From an uncultured Planctomycetaceae bacterium (lineage in GTDB: Bacteria > Planctomycetota > Planctomycetia > Pirellulales > UBA1268): DNA of 8,340 nucleotides. The DNA is taken from assembly GCA_903885855.1 (NCBI GenBank), contig CAISKG010000503.1:1-8340 (forward strand), written 5' to 3'. Positions within the stretch are counted from its first letter, which is position 1. Every line of letters begins with the position of its first letter. Below are positions 1 through 7,182 of the stretch, piece by piece. The notes under the pieces are model-generated. The model made no database searches and was not told the DNA's origin. It saw only the letters and a list, made by a program, of their open reading frames with translations. The position numbers and the translations under genes are program-made.

Positions 1-1041
1 CTGCCGGTCGAGCAGCAGGCCGAGCTCGTCTCGTCGCTCTCGAGCGAGCAGACCGCGGAACTCGTCGGCGCGATGTCGCCGGACGACCGGGTGATGCTGC
101 TCGACGACCTGCCCGCCGAGGTCACGCGGCGCATCCTGGACGCGCTGCCGCCGCAGGCGCTGGCCGCCACGCGCACGCTCCTGGGCTACCCGGCGGACAC
201 CGCGGGGCACGTGATGACGCCCGAGTACGTCTCGCTGCGCCCCGACATGACCGCGCACGAGGCGATCGACGCCGTCCGCCGCTCCACGCGCCGGATGGAG
301 ACCTTCAGCACGCTGTTCGTGGTCGATCCCGCGGGCCGGTACGTCTCGGACCTCAGCCTGGCGATCCCGCGGGGCGAACTGTTCGCGCTGCTCGGGCCGA
401 ACGGCGCCGGCAAGACGACCACGATCAAGATGCTCGTGGGACTCCTGCGGCCGTCGCGTGGCGCGGTGCGGGTGTGCGGATGCGACGTCGTCCGGGATCC
501 GCGGGCCGCCCACCTTCACACGGGCTACGTGCCCGACGAGCCCACGCTCTACGAGAAGCTCACCGGCTACGAGTTCCTCCGCTTCATCGCCGACATGTTC
601 GGCATGCCCCGCGACCGTGCCGAGCGCCGCATCGGGGAGGAGATCGAAACCTTCGAGCTGGCCGGATTCGCCGACGACCTCGCCGAGAGCTACTCGCTGG
701 GGATGCGGCAGCGGCTCGTGTTCGCCTCGGCGCTGCTCCACGACCCGGACGTCCTGGTCCTCGACGAGCCGATGGTGGGGCTCGATCCGCGCAGCGTCCG
801 CATCGTCAAGGATCTCCTCCGCCGGCGCACGGCGGCGGGGATGACGGTCTTCATGTCGACCCACATCCTCGCCATCGCCGAGGAGATCGCCGACCGGGTG
901 GGGATCATGACGCGCGGCCGGCTCTCCTTCCTGGGCACCGTCGCCGAACTCCGCGCCCGTTCCACGCGGGCCGGCGACGCCACGCTCGAGGATCTCTACC
1001 TGGGCCTCACCACCGCGCCCGACGGCGCCCCGCCGCCATGA
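1..1041 (+). CDS. Chimeric frame: MgtE N-domain and partial CBS joined to an ABC exporter ATPase (5' partial)
   Basis: The frame is open to the left window edge, so its true start is not visible; the first ATG inside is at 73. Bases 1-190 read as repeated MgtE N-domain helices (for example SPDDRVMLLDDLP). Bases 181-345 read as the MgtE linker and first CBS half (YPADTAG, VMTPEYVSLRPDMT, TLFVVDPAGRYV). From about 346 the protein is an ABC ATPase: SDLSLAIPRGE, Walker A GPNGAGKT (394-417), a Q-loop position holding Asp in GYVPDEP (535-537), signature YSLGMRQR (691-714), Walker B VLVLDEP (751-771) and H-loop His (862-864). The second CBS, the MgtE membrane domain and the first ABC strand with its A-loop aromatic are all missing. 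The ATPase should energise the permease encoded next, with which it overlaps by ATGA. ATPase identity is certain. Whether the fusion is a real protein is open: rearrangement and misassembly both fit. An internal ATG at 295 would give an ATPase of near-normal length. Confidence 0.85.
   Translation: MPVEQQAELVSSLSSEQTAELVGAMSPDDRVMLLDDLPAEVTRRILDALPPQALAATRTLLGYPADTAGHVMTPEYVSLRPDMTAHEAIDAVRRSTRRMETFSTLFVVDPAGRYVSDLSLAIPRGELFALLGPNGAGKTTTIKMLVGLLRPSRGAVRVCGCDVVRDPRAAHLHTGYVPDEPTLYEKLTGYEFLRFIADMFGMPRDRAERRIGEEIETFELAGFADDLAESYSLGMRQRLVFASALLHDPDVLVLDEPMVGLDPRSVRIVKDLLRRRTAAGMTVFMSTHILAIAEEIADRVGIMTRGRLSFLGTVAELRARSTRAGDATLEDLYLGLTTAPDGAPPP
340..360 (+). other. Junction between MgtE CBS and ABC ATPase sequence
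   Basis: Up to about base 345 the residues follow an MgtE CBS strand (VVDPAGRYV). From about 346 they follow the start of an ABC ATPase, whose usual form is an A-loop aromatic, a few residues, then AVxDLSLxIPRGE. The residues DLSL at 349-360 could belong to either family, so a short shared stretch may be the crossover. The reading frame is kept across the join. No inverted repeat, target duplication or transposase remnant is visible around it. Confidence 0.6.
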
Positions 1042-2786
1042 GCCAGCCCCCCGCGCCCGCGCCGCCCCCCTGCCGGCTCCTCGCCGCCGAGGAGGAGTCG
1101 GGCGTGCTCGCGCGCGTCCGCTTCCTCGTGGCGCGGGCCACGCTGCGGTCCATGTTCGCCACGGCGCGGCTGCGCGTGGGGCTCGTCGTGCTGCTCAGCG
1201 CCGTCTTCTGGGGCTCGCTCTACGTGCTGTTTCACGAGGCCTTCACGTTCGTCGAGGGCCTGCACGCGGAGGTCGTGCCGCTGCTGTTCAACGCCTTCTT
1301 CTCCTCGTTGATGGCGATGATCCTGTTCTCGACGGCGATCCTCATGTACGGCTCGCTGTACACCGCCCCGGCGACGCGGCTCCTCCTCACCCTCCCGGTG
1401 CGATCCTCGTCGATCTTCACCCACACCTTCCTGGAGTCGTTCTGGTTCTCGAGCTGGGGCTTCATCCTCCTCGGGAGCCCGATGCTGGTGGCCTACGGCG
1501 TGGTCCGCGGCGCCCCCTGGACCTACTACCTCCTGATGCTGCCGCTGATGGTGTCGTTCGTGGCGATCCCCGCGCTCCTCGGCGGGATCGTCACGATGGC
1601 GCTGGTGGCCTGGATGCCGCGCCTCCGGCTCCACGCCCTGGGGCTGGCGCTGGCGGCGTGCGTGGCCGGGATCGTCTGGCTCGGCTGGCGGGCGCTGGTC
1701 GCGCCGCGCGCCGAGACCTTCTCCGCCGACTGGCTCGAGCAGGCCCTGTCGCGCCTGGCGGTGACGGAGCACCGCCTGCTGCCGAGCTGGTGGCTCTCGA
1801 CGGCGATCGTCGACGCCGCCTCGCGCGCCCGCGACGGGGCCCTCGCCGGCCACCTGTCGGAGGCGCTGCGCTTCCTGGCGGTCCTGCTCTCCAACGCGCT
1901 CGTCCTCGGCCTCGCGGCCGGCGCCGTCGCCGACCGCCTCCACCGCCGCGGCATGAGCCTGCTGGTGGCCGATCCGCCGCTGCGGCGGCGGCGGCGGCTG
2001 CGCGGCGCGTGGTTCGACGAGTTCCTCGACGCCGCCTGCACGGCGTCCGGCAGGCCGCTGCGGCTGCTGGTGGTCAAGGACCTGCGGATCTTCCGGCGCG
2101 ACGTCGCCCAGTGGTCGCAGGTGCTGATCTTCTTCGGGCTTCTGGGCCTCTACTTCTGGAACGTGCGCTCCTTCAACTACCGCCATTCCTACGCCGCGAT
2201 GATCGGCTTCCTGAATCTGGCCGTGGTGAGCCTGATCCTCTCCACGTTCACCACGCGCTTCGTGTTCCCGTCGGTGAGCCTCGAGGGGCGGCGCTTCTGG
2301 ATCCTCGGCCTGCTCCCGGTCGACCGCGACCAGATCGTGTGGTCGAAGTTCCTCTTCGCCTTCGTGGGGGGCGTGGTGCCGTGCTGTGGGCTGGTGGCCC
2401 TGAGCGACGTGATGCTCGGCCTCGCCCCCTGGATCGTCGCCATCCACGAGGTGTGCTGCGCGGGGCTGTGCGCGGCGCTGGCGGGGATCGCCGTCGGCCT
2501 GGGGGCGCGGATCCCCGACCTGCGCGAGACCTCGCCGGCGAAGATCGCCGCCGGCTTCGGCGGCACGCTGTGCCTGGTGACCAGTTCGCTGGTGATCATC
2601 GCCACGGTGCTGGCCACGGCGGTGCCCGTGCACCTCCACCTGGCCGCCGAGGACGCCGGCGGGGCCGGATTCCGCCAGACGGCGGCGGTGGCCGGCGGCG
2701 TGGCGGTGGCGCTGGCGGTGACGGCGTCAGCCACGCTGGTGCCCCTGCTGCTGGGACTGCGGGCGTTCCGCCGGCTCGAGCCCTGA
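1038..2786 (+). CDS. ABC exporter permease (putative ABC-2 type, about 12 membrane helices)
   Basis: 582 residues from an ATG that overlaps the stop of the ATPase gene (ATGA), so the two are probably translationally coupled; no Shine-Dalgarno is visible. After a Pro-rich cytoplasmic start (residues 1-40) there are about twelve hydrophobic segments near 46-67, 83-106, 136-158, 163-192, 200-222, 276-298, 360-376, 388-404, 434-455, 468-490, 506-530 and 548-574. An Arg-rich soluble loop with a basic run lies at about 299-358. The segment SLEGRRFWILGLLPVDRDQI (residues 414-433) is the motif I associate with large two-half 'putative ABC exporter' permeases. The layout suggests two repeated halves, each preceded by a cytoplasmic helix. 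The product should sit in the inner membrane and form the channel for the upstream ATPase. The substrate cannot be told from sequence; these proteins are usually assigned to export. Confidence 0.82.
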   Translation: MSQPPAPAPPPCRLLAAEEESGVLARVRFLVARATLRSMFATARLRVGLVVLLSAVFWGSLYVLFHEAFTFVEGLHAEVVPLLFNAFFSSLMAMILFSTAILMYGSLYTAPATRLLLTLPVRSSSIFTHTFLESFWFSSWGFILLGSPMLVAYGVVRGAPWTYYLLMLPLMVSFVAIPALLGGIVTMALVAWMPRLRLHALGLALAACVAGIVWLGWRALVAPRAETFSADWLEQALSRLAVTEHRLLPSWWLSTAIVDAASRARDGALAGHLSEALRFLAVLLSNALVLGLAAGAVADRLHRRGMSLLVADPPLRRRRRLRGAWFDEFLDAACTASGRPLRLLVVKDLRIFRRDVAQWSQVLIFFGLLGLYFWNVRSFNYRHSYAAMIGFLNLAVVSLILSTFTTRFVFPSVSLEGRRFWILGLLPVDRDQIVWSKFLFAFVGGVVPCCGLVALSDVMLGLAPWIVAIHEVCCAGLCAALAGIAVGLGARIPDLRETSPAKIAAGFGGTLCLVTSSLVIIATVLATAVPVHLHLAAEDAGGAGFRQTAAVAGGVAVALAVTASATLVPLLLGLRAFRRLEP

Positions 2787-2787
2787 C

Positions 2788-2806
2788 CGCCCCCCCCTCG
2801 GGGGCG
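2788..2806 (+). terminator. GC hairpin just after the permease stop
   Basis: A perfect 7-bp inverted repeat, CGCCCCC (2788-2794) and GGGGGCG (2800-2806), encloses a 5-base loop and begins two bases after the TGA at 2784-2786. A second, weaker arm pair (GCCACC 2810-2815, GGTGGC 2829-2834) follows. There is no T-tract, so this is not a classical intrinsic terminator. It could end or pause transcription of the ABC pair before mqnA, or protect the 3' end. C-runs are common here, so chance is possible. Confidence 0.35.
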
Positions 2807-2956
2807 ACGGCCACCCCGGGGAAGCGGCGGTGGCGGTTATCCGGCCCGGCGGTGTACGGTTCTCCCTGGGGATGGCCTGGATGCCGCCCCGGGCCCCTGC
2901 CGCCGCCTCCCCCGGCCCGGCAATCGTGCCCGCCCGAACCCGTCGGAACCGCACCG

Positions 2957-3868
2957 ATGATCGACAGGACGCTACTCGCCGAGGCCGCCGTCGCCCATCC
3001 CCCGGCCGCGCGGGGGGCCATCCCGGCCCCGCCCACCGCCCGGGTGGGGGCCGTGCAGTACCTCAACACCCGCCCGCTGGTCCACGGCCTCCCGGGGCCG
3101 GGCATCGGGCTGTCGTACGACCTCCCCAGCCGCCTGGCCGATCACCTCGCCGCCGGCCGGCTCGACGTGGCCCTCATCCCGTCGATCGAGTTCTTCCGGG
3201 GGGACGCCTACCGGCTCGTCTCCGATGCCTGCATCGGCTGCCGCGGCCCGGTGATGAGCGTGAAGCTCCTCTTCCGCACGCGTCCCGACCGCGTCGAGCA
3301 CCTCGCGGTCGACGAAGGCTCGCGGACGAGCGTGGCGCTCGCCCGGATCCTCCTGGCGGAGCGGTGCGGCGTGGCGCCCCACGTCGACGTCCTCCCCATC
3401 CGCGCGGACGTCTCCGAGACCTCCGCCGACGCGGTGCTCCTGATCGGCGACCGCGCCCTGGGAACGCCGCGCGGCGCCTTCCAGCTGGTGTGGGATCTGG
3501 GGGACGAATGGTGCCGCTGGACGGGCCTGCCCTTCGTGTTCGCCGTCTGGGCGGCGCGGCGCGACGTGCCCTCCGAGACCCTCCGCCGCGTGGAGCCGGT
3601 GCTCACCGCGGCGCGCGACGCCGGCCGGGCCAATCTGGCGGCGATCGCCGCGGCCGAGGCCCCGGCCCACGGCCTCACCGTGCCCCAGTGCCTCGGCTAT
3701 CTGCGCGACAATCTCCATTACGACCTCGGCCTCCGCGAGCGGGCGGCGCTGGCCCTGTTCCACGACCGGGCCGCGGCGCTGTCGCTGGCCCCCAGGGGCA
3801 TCGACGTGGCCGCGGCGCTCGCCCTGCCGCGCGCCCCCTCGGCATCCCCGCCGCCTATGGCACACTGA
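2957..3868 (+). CDS. mqnA: Chorismate dehydratase MqnA (futalosine pathway)
   Basis: 303 residues. MqnA removes water from chorismate to give 3-[(1-carboxyvinyl)oxy]benzoate, the first committed step of futalosine-type menaquinone synthesis in the cytoplasm. Family hallmarks run in order: RVGAVQYLNTRPL (residues 29-41), the DVALIPSIEFFRG segment, GPVMSVKLLFR, LAVDEGSRTSVALARILL, VLLIGDRAL and DLGDEWCRWTGLPFVFAVWA. This is the two-lobe, periplasmic-binding-protein-like fold shared with MqnD; the YLNTRPL and DEGSRTS forms are those of MqnA. The ATG at 2957 gives about 28 residues before the first strand, a little longer than usual, with no clear Shine-Dalgarno. It lies 170 bases after the ABC permease and 53 bases before mqnC. 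The gap upstream holds the hairpins noted separately and one less GC-rich spot near 2853-2862, which does not match a promoter well enough to call. Confidence 0.93.
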   Translation: MIDRTLLAEAAVAHPPAARGAIPAPPTARVGAVQYLNTRPLVHGLPGPGIGLSYDLPSRLADHLAAGRLDVALIPSIEFFRGDAYRLVSDACIGCRGPVMSVKLLFRTRPDRVEHLAVDEGSRTSVALARILLAERCGVAPHVDVLPIRADVSETSADAVLLIGDRALGTPRGAFQLVWDLGDEWCRWTGLPFVFAVWAARRDVPSETLRRVEPVLTAARDAGRANLAAIAAAEAPAHGLTVPQCLGYLRDNLHYDLGLRERAALALFHDRAAALSLAPRGIDVAAALALPRAPSASPPPMAH

Positions 3869-3921
3869 CGCCCCGGCCCGCGGCCCCCCCCCCAGCCCGA
3901 CCCTCCGCCCTCCCGCCCCGC

Positions 3922-5073
3922 ATGCCCCGCCGCATCGACCACATCCTCGCCGCCGCCTGCGACGGCACCCGGATCTCGGCGGCCGACGCCGTCGAACTGC
4001 TCGCCTCCGCCGATCTGGCCGCCATCGGCAGGGCGGCCAACGCGGTCACCGCCCGGCTCCACCCCGAGCCCTGGCGCACCTACAACATCGACCGCAACAT
4101 CAACTACACCAACGTCTGCACGGCGGTGTGCGACTTCTGCGCCTTCTACCGGCCGCCGAAGCACGCCGAGGGCTACGTCCTCGACCGCGAGGTGCTGTTC
4201 CACAAGATCGAGGAGATGGTCTCGGTCGGCGGCGACCAGATCCTCCTCCAGGGCGGGCTCCACCCCACGCTCACGCTCGAGTGGTACGAGGAGCTGCTCC
4301 GCGACATCAAGGCGCGCTTTCCGCAGGTCAACGTCCACGGCTTCTCCCCCCCCGAGATCCACCACTTCACGAAGATCTCGAAGCTTCCCCTGCGCACCGT
4401 GCTCGAGCGGCTCGCCCGCGCCGGGCTCGGGTCGCTGCCGGGGGGGGGCGGCGAGATCCTCGTCGACCGCGTGCGCCGCGAGATCACCCGGGGCAAGGTG
4501 CTCACCGACGACTGGCTCGAGGTCCACCGGCAGTGGCACCTCCTCGGCGGCCGCAGCACCGCGACGATGATGTTCGGCCACGTCGAGACCGCGGCGGAAC
4601 GGATCGAGCACCTGGAGCGCGTCCGCGACCTGCAGGACGAGACGGGGGGCTTCACGGCCTTCATCTGCTGGTCGTTCCAGCCCGACAACACCGCCATGGC
4701 CGACGTCCCCCCGGCCGGCCCCTTCGATTATCTGCGCACGCAGGCGGTGGCGCGGCTGTTCCTCGACAACGTGCCCAACATCCAGTCGAGCTGGGTCACT
4801 CAGGGGCGGGAGATCGGGCAGCTGGCGCTCCTCTTCGGCGCCAACGACATGGGGAGCCTGATGCTCGAGGAGAACGTCGTCAGCGCCGCCGGCACGGTCC
4901 ACCATCTGACGCTCGCCGAGATGCGATCGGCCATCTCGGAACTCGGCTTCGTGCCGCGGCGGCGCAACGTCTTCTACGAGCTCTACGACGACGAGCCCGA
5001 CGTGGCCGCGGCGCCGGTGGCGGCGGCCGCGGGGGTCGTGCAGCCGACGCTCCTGGACGCGGCGCGGACGTGA
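3922..5073 (+). CDS. mqnC: Cyclic dehypoxanthine futalosine synthase MqnC (radical SAM)
   Basis: 383 residues. MqnC is a radical SAM enzyme that cyclises dehypoxanthine futalosine to its cyclic form in menaquinone synthesis. The cluster motif CX3CX2C is CTAVCDFC, with Cys66, Cys70 and Cys73 as 4Fe-4S ligands. Around it are DRNINYTNVC and FCAFYRPPKHAEGYVL, then ILLQGGLHP, HGFSPPEIHH, LPGGGGEILVDRVRR, TTATMMFGH-like STATMMFGHVET, DETGGFTAFICWSFQP, and NIQSSWVTQG with FGANDMGSLMLEENVV. These fit MqnC better than MqnE, which is also radical SAM. The last ~25 residues (after RRRNVFYELYDDEP) form an Ala-rich tail. The ATG at 3922 is chosen because it gives the typical short helical start PRRIDHIL; no Shine-Dalgarno is seen. 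A C-run (3884-3893) lies in the 53-base gap after mqnA, and a run of nine G (4440-4448) lies in the gene. The stop overlaps the next gene by GTGA. Confidence 0.94.
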   Translation: MPRRIDHILAAACDGTRISAADAVELLASADLAAIGRAANAVTARLHPEPWRTYNIDRNINYTNVCTAVCDFCAFYRPPKHAEGYVLDREVLFHKIEEMVSVGGDQILLQGGLHPTLTLEWYEELLRDIKARFPQVNVHGFSPPEIHHFTKISKLPLRTVLERLARAGLGSLPGGGGEILVDRVRREITRGKVLTDDWLEVHRQWHLLGGRSTATMMFGHVETAAERIEHLERVRDLQDETGGFTAFICWSFQPDNTAMADVPPAGPFDYLRTQAVARLFLDNVPNIQSSWVTQGREIGQLALLFGANDMGSLMLEENVVSAAGTVHHLTLAEMRSAISELGFVPRRRNVFYELYDDEPDVAAAPVAAAAGVVQPTLLDAART

Positions 5074-6302
5074 GGGAGGGCGTCGTCCTCCGGGCGCGGT
5101 GGGTCGTGCCGGTGGCGGCGCCGCCCCTGGAGAACGGCTGGGTGCGGGTGGCGCGGGGGCGGATCGTCGCCCTTGGCCGCCGGGCCCCGCCGGGATCGGC
5201 CCTCGATCTCGGCGACGCGGCGATCCTCCCCGGCCTCGTCAACGCCCACACGCACCTGGAATTCTCCCTGCGCGACGCGCCGCACGACGCGACCGGCGGC
5301 CTGCCGGCCTGGATCGGCCGCGTGGTCGCGGAGCGCCGTGCCCGGGCCGCGGGCGACGCCGCGGCGCTGCATGCCGCCGCGATCGCCGCGGGCCTGGCCG
5401 AGAGCCTGCGCCACGGCGTGACGACGATCGGGGAGATCGCCACCGCGCTGCCGGCGGGAGGCTACCCGTGTGCGGGCCCGAGACTGCGCGTGTACCGCGA
5501 GGCACTGGGGCTGGGGTTCCGCGGCGGGCCGCTGCCGGGGGGCGTGTGTCGCGATCTCGACCGCCTGGGAAGCTCCGGCGGCGTCTCGCCGCACGCCCCC
5601 TACACCGTGCCCGCGGCGCTTGGCCGGGCGCTGCTCGAGGCGGCGGCGCGGCGCCGCCTGCCGGCCACGATGCATCTGGCCGAGGGGCCGGACGAGGCGA
5701 CCCTCGTCGCCGACGGAACCGGCCCCTTCCGCGAGCTCCTCGAGCGCCTCTCCGCCTGGCCCGCGGCCGCCCCGCGCCTCCTGCCGGCCTCGGAATGGAT
5801 CGGCAGGCTCGCGCGGCTGCCGCGCGCGAGCGTCGTCCACGGCACCCACCTCGGCGCCCCTCCCGACGGCCGTGCCCTCGAGCGGCTGGCACTGCACCGC
5901 TCCCGGATCGCCGTCGTGGTCTGTCCGCGGACGACGCGCCACCTCTCCGGCCGGCTCCCGCCGGTCGACCGCTTCCGGGCCGCGGGGGTGCGCGTGGCGC
6001 TGGGCACCGACGGCCGGGGATCGAATCCCGATCTCGACCCGCTCGCCGAGGCCCGCGAGCTGGCCGGCGCCGGCCTGACGACCCCGGAGGAGGCCCTCGG
6101 CATGGCCACGCGCGACGCCGCCTGGGCGCTCGGGATGGAGCGTGTGGCCGGCGTGCTCCGCGCCGGCGCACCGGCCGACCTGGCCGTGATCGGGATCGGG
6201 GGGTCGGCGCGCGATCCCCACGACGCCCTGCTCCGCCCCGACGCCCCGCGGCTGGCGACGCTCCGCGGGGGCCGCTGGCTCCACGGCGCCGTGCCGGGGT
6301 GA
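5070..6302 (+). CDS. mqnX: Amidohydrolase, probable aminodeoxyfutalosine deaminase
   Basis: 410 residues from a GTG that overlaps the mqnC stop (GTGA). It is a metal-dependent hydrolase of the ATZ/TRZ/cytosine-deaminase branch of the amidohydrolase superfamily. The N-terminal composite domain (LRARWVVPV..ENGWVRVARGRIVALG) leads into NAHTHLEF with His60 and His62. HLAEG follows with His202 and the probable proton-shuttle Glu205, then VHGTHLG (His257, His260) and GTDGRGSNPDLD with metal ligand Asp314. The end (GVLRAGAPADLAVI) closes the composite domain. Superfamily members of this kind deaminate purine-like nucleosides, and one known role is converting 6-amino-6-deoxyfutalosine to futalosine. 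Co-transcription with mqnA and mqnC is the main reason for that assignment; sequence alone supports only amidohydrolase. Alternatives are a guanine/adenosine-type or S-adenosylhomocysteine-type deaminase. A later GTG at 5106 would remove the first strand, so 5070 is preferred. Confidence 0.72.
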   Translation: MREGVVLRARWVVPVAAPPLENGWVRVARGRIVALGRRAPPGSALDLGDAAILPGLVNAHTHLEFSLRDAPHDATGGLPAWIGRVVAERRARAAGDAAALHAAAIAAGLAESLRHGVTTIGEIATALPAGGYPCAGPRLRVYREALGLGFRGGPLPGGVCRDLDRLGSSGGVSPHAPYTVPAALGRALLEAAARRRLPATMHLAEGPDEATLVADGTGPFRELLERLSAWPAAAPRLLPASEWIGRLARLPRASVVHGTHLGAPPDGRALERLALHRSRIAVVVCPRTTRHLSGRLPPVDRFRAAGVRVALGTDGRGSNPDLDPLAEARELAGAGLTTPEEALGMATRDAAWALGMERVAGVLRAGAPADLAVIGIGGSARDPHDALLRPDAPRLATLRGGRWLHGAVPG

Positions 6303-6319
6303 CGGGCGGCCGCCGTCAC
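6299..6319. terminator. Inverted repeat spanning both convergent stop codons
   Basis: GTGACGG (6299-6305) pairs with CCGTCAC (6313-6319) across a 7-base loop. The left arm contains the stop of the amidohydrolase gene (6300-6302) and the right arm contains the stop of hisG on the other strand (6316-6318). The convergent genes are separated by only 13 bases, so any signal ending either transcript must lie here or inside a gene. There is no T-tract. A bidirectional terminator or 3'-end stabiliser is plausible but unproven. Confidence 0.35.
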
Positions 6320-7182
6320 AGCCGGCAGTTGGCGATCCGGGTCTCGATGACGGCCGAGGCGCCGAGCGCCTCGAGGCGCTCCATGATCTCGTGAACCTCG
6401 CCGCGCCGCACCATCGCGCGCACGGCGCACCAGCCCGGATCCTCGAGCGCGCTGACGGTCGGTGAATTGAAGCCGGGGGTGATCGCCTCGGCCTCCGGGA
6501 GCCGAGCCCGGGGGATGTTGTATTCCAGCAGCGAGTAGGTGCGGGCGATCACCACCCCCTCCAGCCGGCGCACGATGCGGTCGGCGAGCTCCCCCTCGCG
6601 GAAGCCGGGGTGCTGCACGAGCACCGTCTCGTAGCGGCCGATCTCCGCCAGGACGCGCAGCCGGTTGGCCGCCAGGGTGCTGCCGGTCTCGACGAGATCG
6701 ACGATCGCGTCGGCGACGCCGAGCTGGATCGTCACCTCGACGCTGCCCGAGAGGGGCACGAAGCGGGCCTCGACGCCGCGCTCGGCGAGCCAGGTGCGCG
6801 TGACGCGGGGAAAGCCCGTCGCGATGCGGGCACCGGCGAGGCCCTCCGGCCCGTCGACGGCCGCGTCCTCGGCCACGCACAGGGCCAGACGGCAGGCGCC
6901 GATCCCCAGATCGAGCCGGTGCACGACCGTCGCGCCGCTCTCGGCCACGAGGTCGGCCCCCGTCACCCCCAGGTCGATCGCCCCCTCGGCGACGAGCACC
7001 GGGATGTCGTCGGTGCGCAGGAAGATCATCTCCACCGGCATGTCGCGGCAACGGGCGAAGAGGCTGCGCTCGCTGCGGCGGAAGGCGAGGCCGGCCTCCG
7101 CGAAGAGCTGCGCGGAGACCTCGGCCAGGCGCCCCTTGCTCGGCAGGCCGAGGCGGAGGAGCCGCTTTGGGGCTGCGGTCAT
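6316..7182 (-). CDS. hisG: ATP phosphoribosyltransferase HisG, long form
   Basis: 288 residues. HisG joins ATP and PRPP to give phosphoribosyl-ATP, the first step of histidine synthesis. The N-terminal catalytic part shows LGLPSKGRL (residues 11-19), DLGVTGADLV (70-79) and the PRPP-binding loop DAIVDLVETGSTLAANRL (158-175). Residues from about 211 form the C-terminal regulatory domain of long-form HisG: YNIPRARLPEAEAITPGF, SPTVSALEDPGW, VHEIMERLEALGAS and the ending NCRL. The long form is usually feedback-inhibited by histidine and needs no HisZ partner. The start is well fixed: a GGAGG site on the - strand (7190-7194) lies 7 bases before the ATG, and the ATG overlaps the hisE stop (ATGA). 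Transcription most likely comes from ahead of hisE. Confidence 0.96.
   Translation of the reverse strand: MTAAPKRLLRLGLPSKGRLAEVSAQLFAEAGLAFRRSERSLFARCRDMPVEMIFLRTDDIPVLVAEGAIDLGVTGADLVAESGATVVHRLDLGIGACRLALCVAEDAAVDGPEGLAGARIATGFPRVTRTWLAERGVEARFVPLSGSVEVTIQLGVADAIVDLVETGSTLAANRLRVLAEIGRYETVLVQHPGFREGELADRIVRRLEGVVIARTYSLLEYNIPRARLPEAEAITPGFNSPTVSALEDPGWCAVRAMVRRGEVHEIMERLEALGASAVIETRIANCRL

Noticed and set aside
996..2639. 547-residue open frame on the - strand
   Set aside because: It lies antisense to the permease gene, its translation is low-complexity His/Arg/Gln/Glu/Gly-rich sequence without domain motifs, and such stop-free shadows are expected at this GC content.
2837..2870. Promoter for mqnA around TACGGT (2855-2860)
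   Set aside because: Only three bases match a -10 box, and the nearest -35-like bases (TTATCC) are 12 bases away, too close.
3856..3866. TATGGCACACT as a promoter for mqnC
   Set aside because: It is less GC-rich than its surroundings, but it encodes the last residues of MqnA, has no -35 partner and matches a -10 box poorly; co-transcription with mqnA explains expression without it.
3718..4905. 395-residue open frame on the - strand
   Set aside because: Antisense shadow of mqnC, whose strong family motifs on the + strand explain the same bases.
4128..5069. Upstream open extension of the amidohydrolase frame
   Set aside because: It overlaps mqnC in another frame with Arg/Pro-rich composition; the real gene starts at GTG 5070 where family homology begins.
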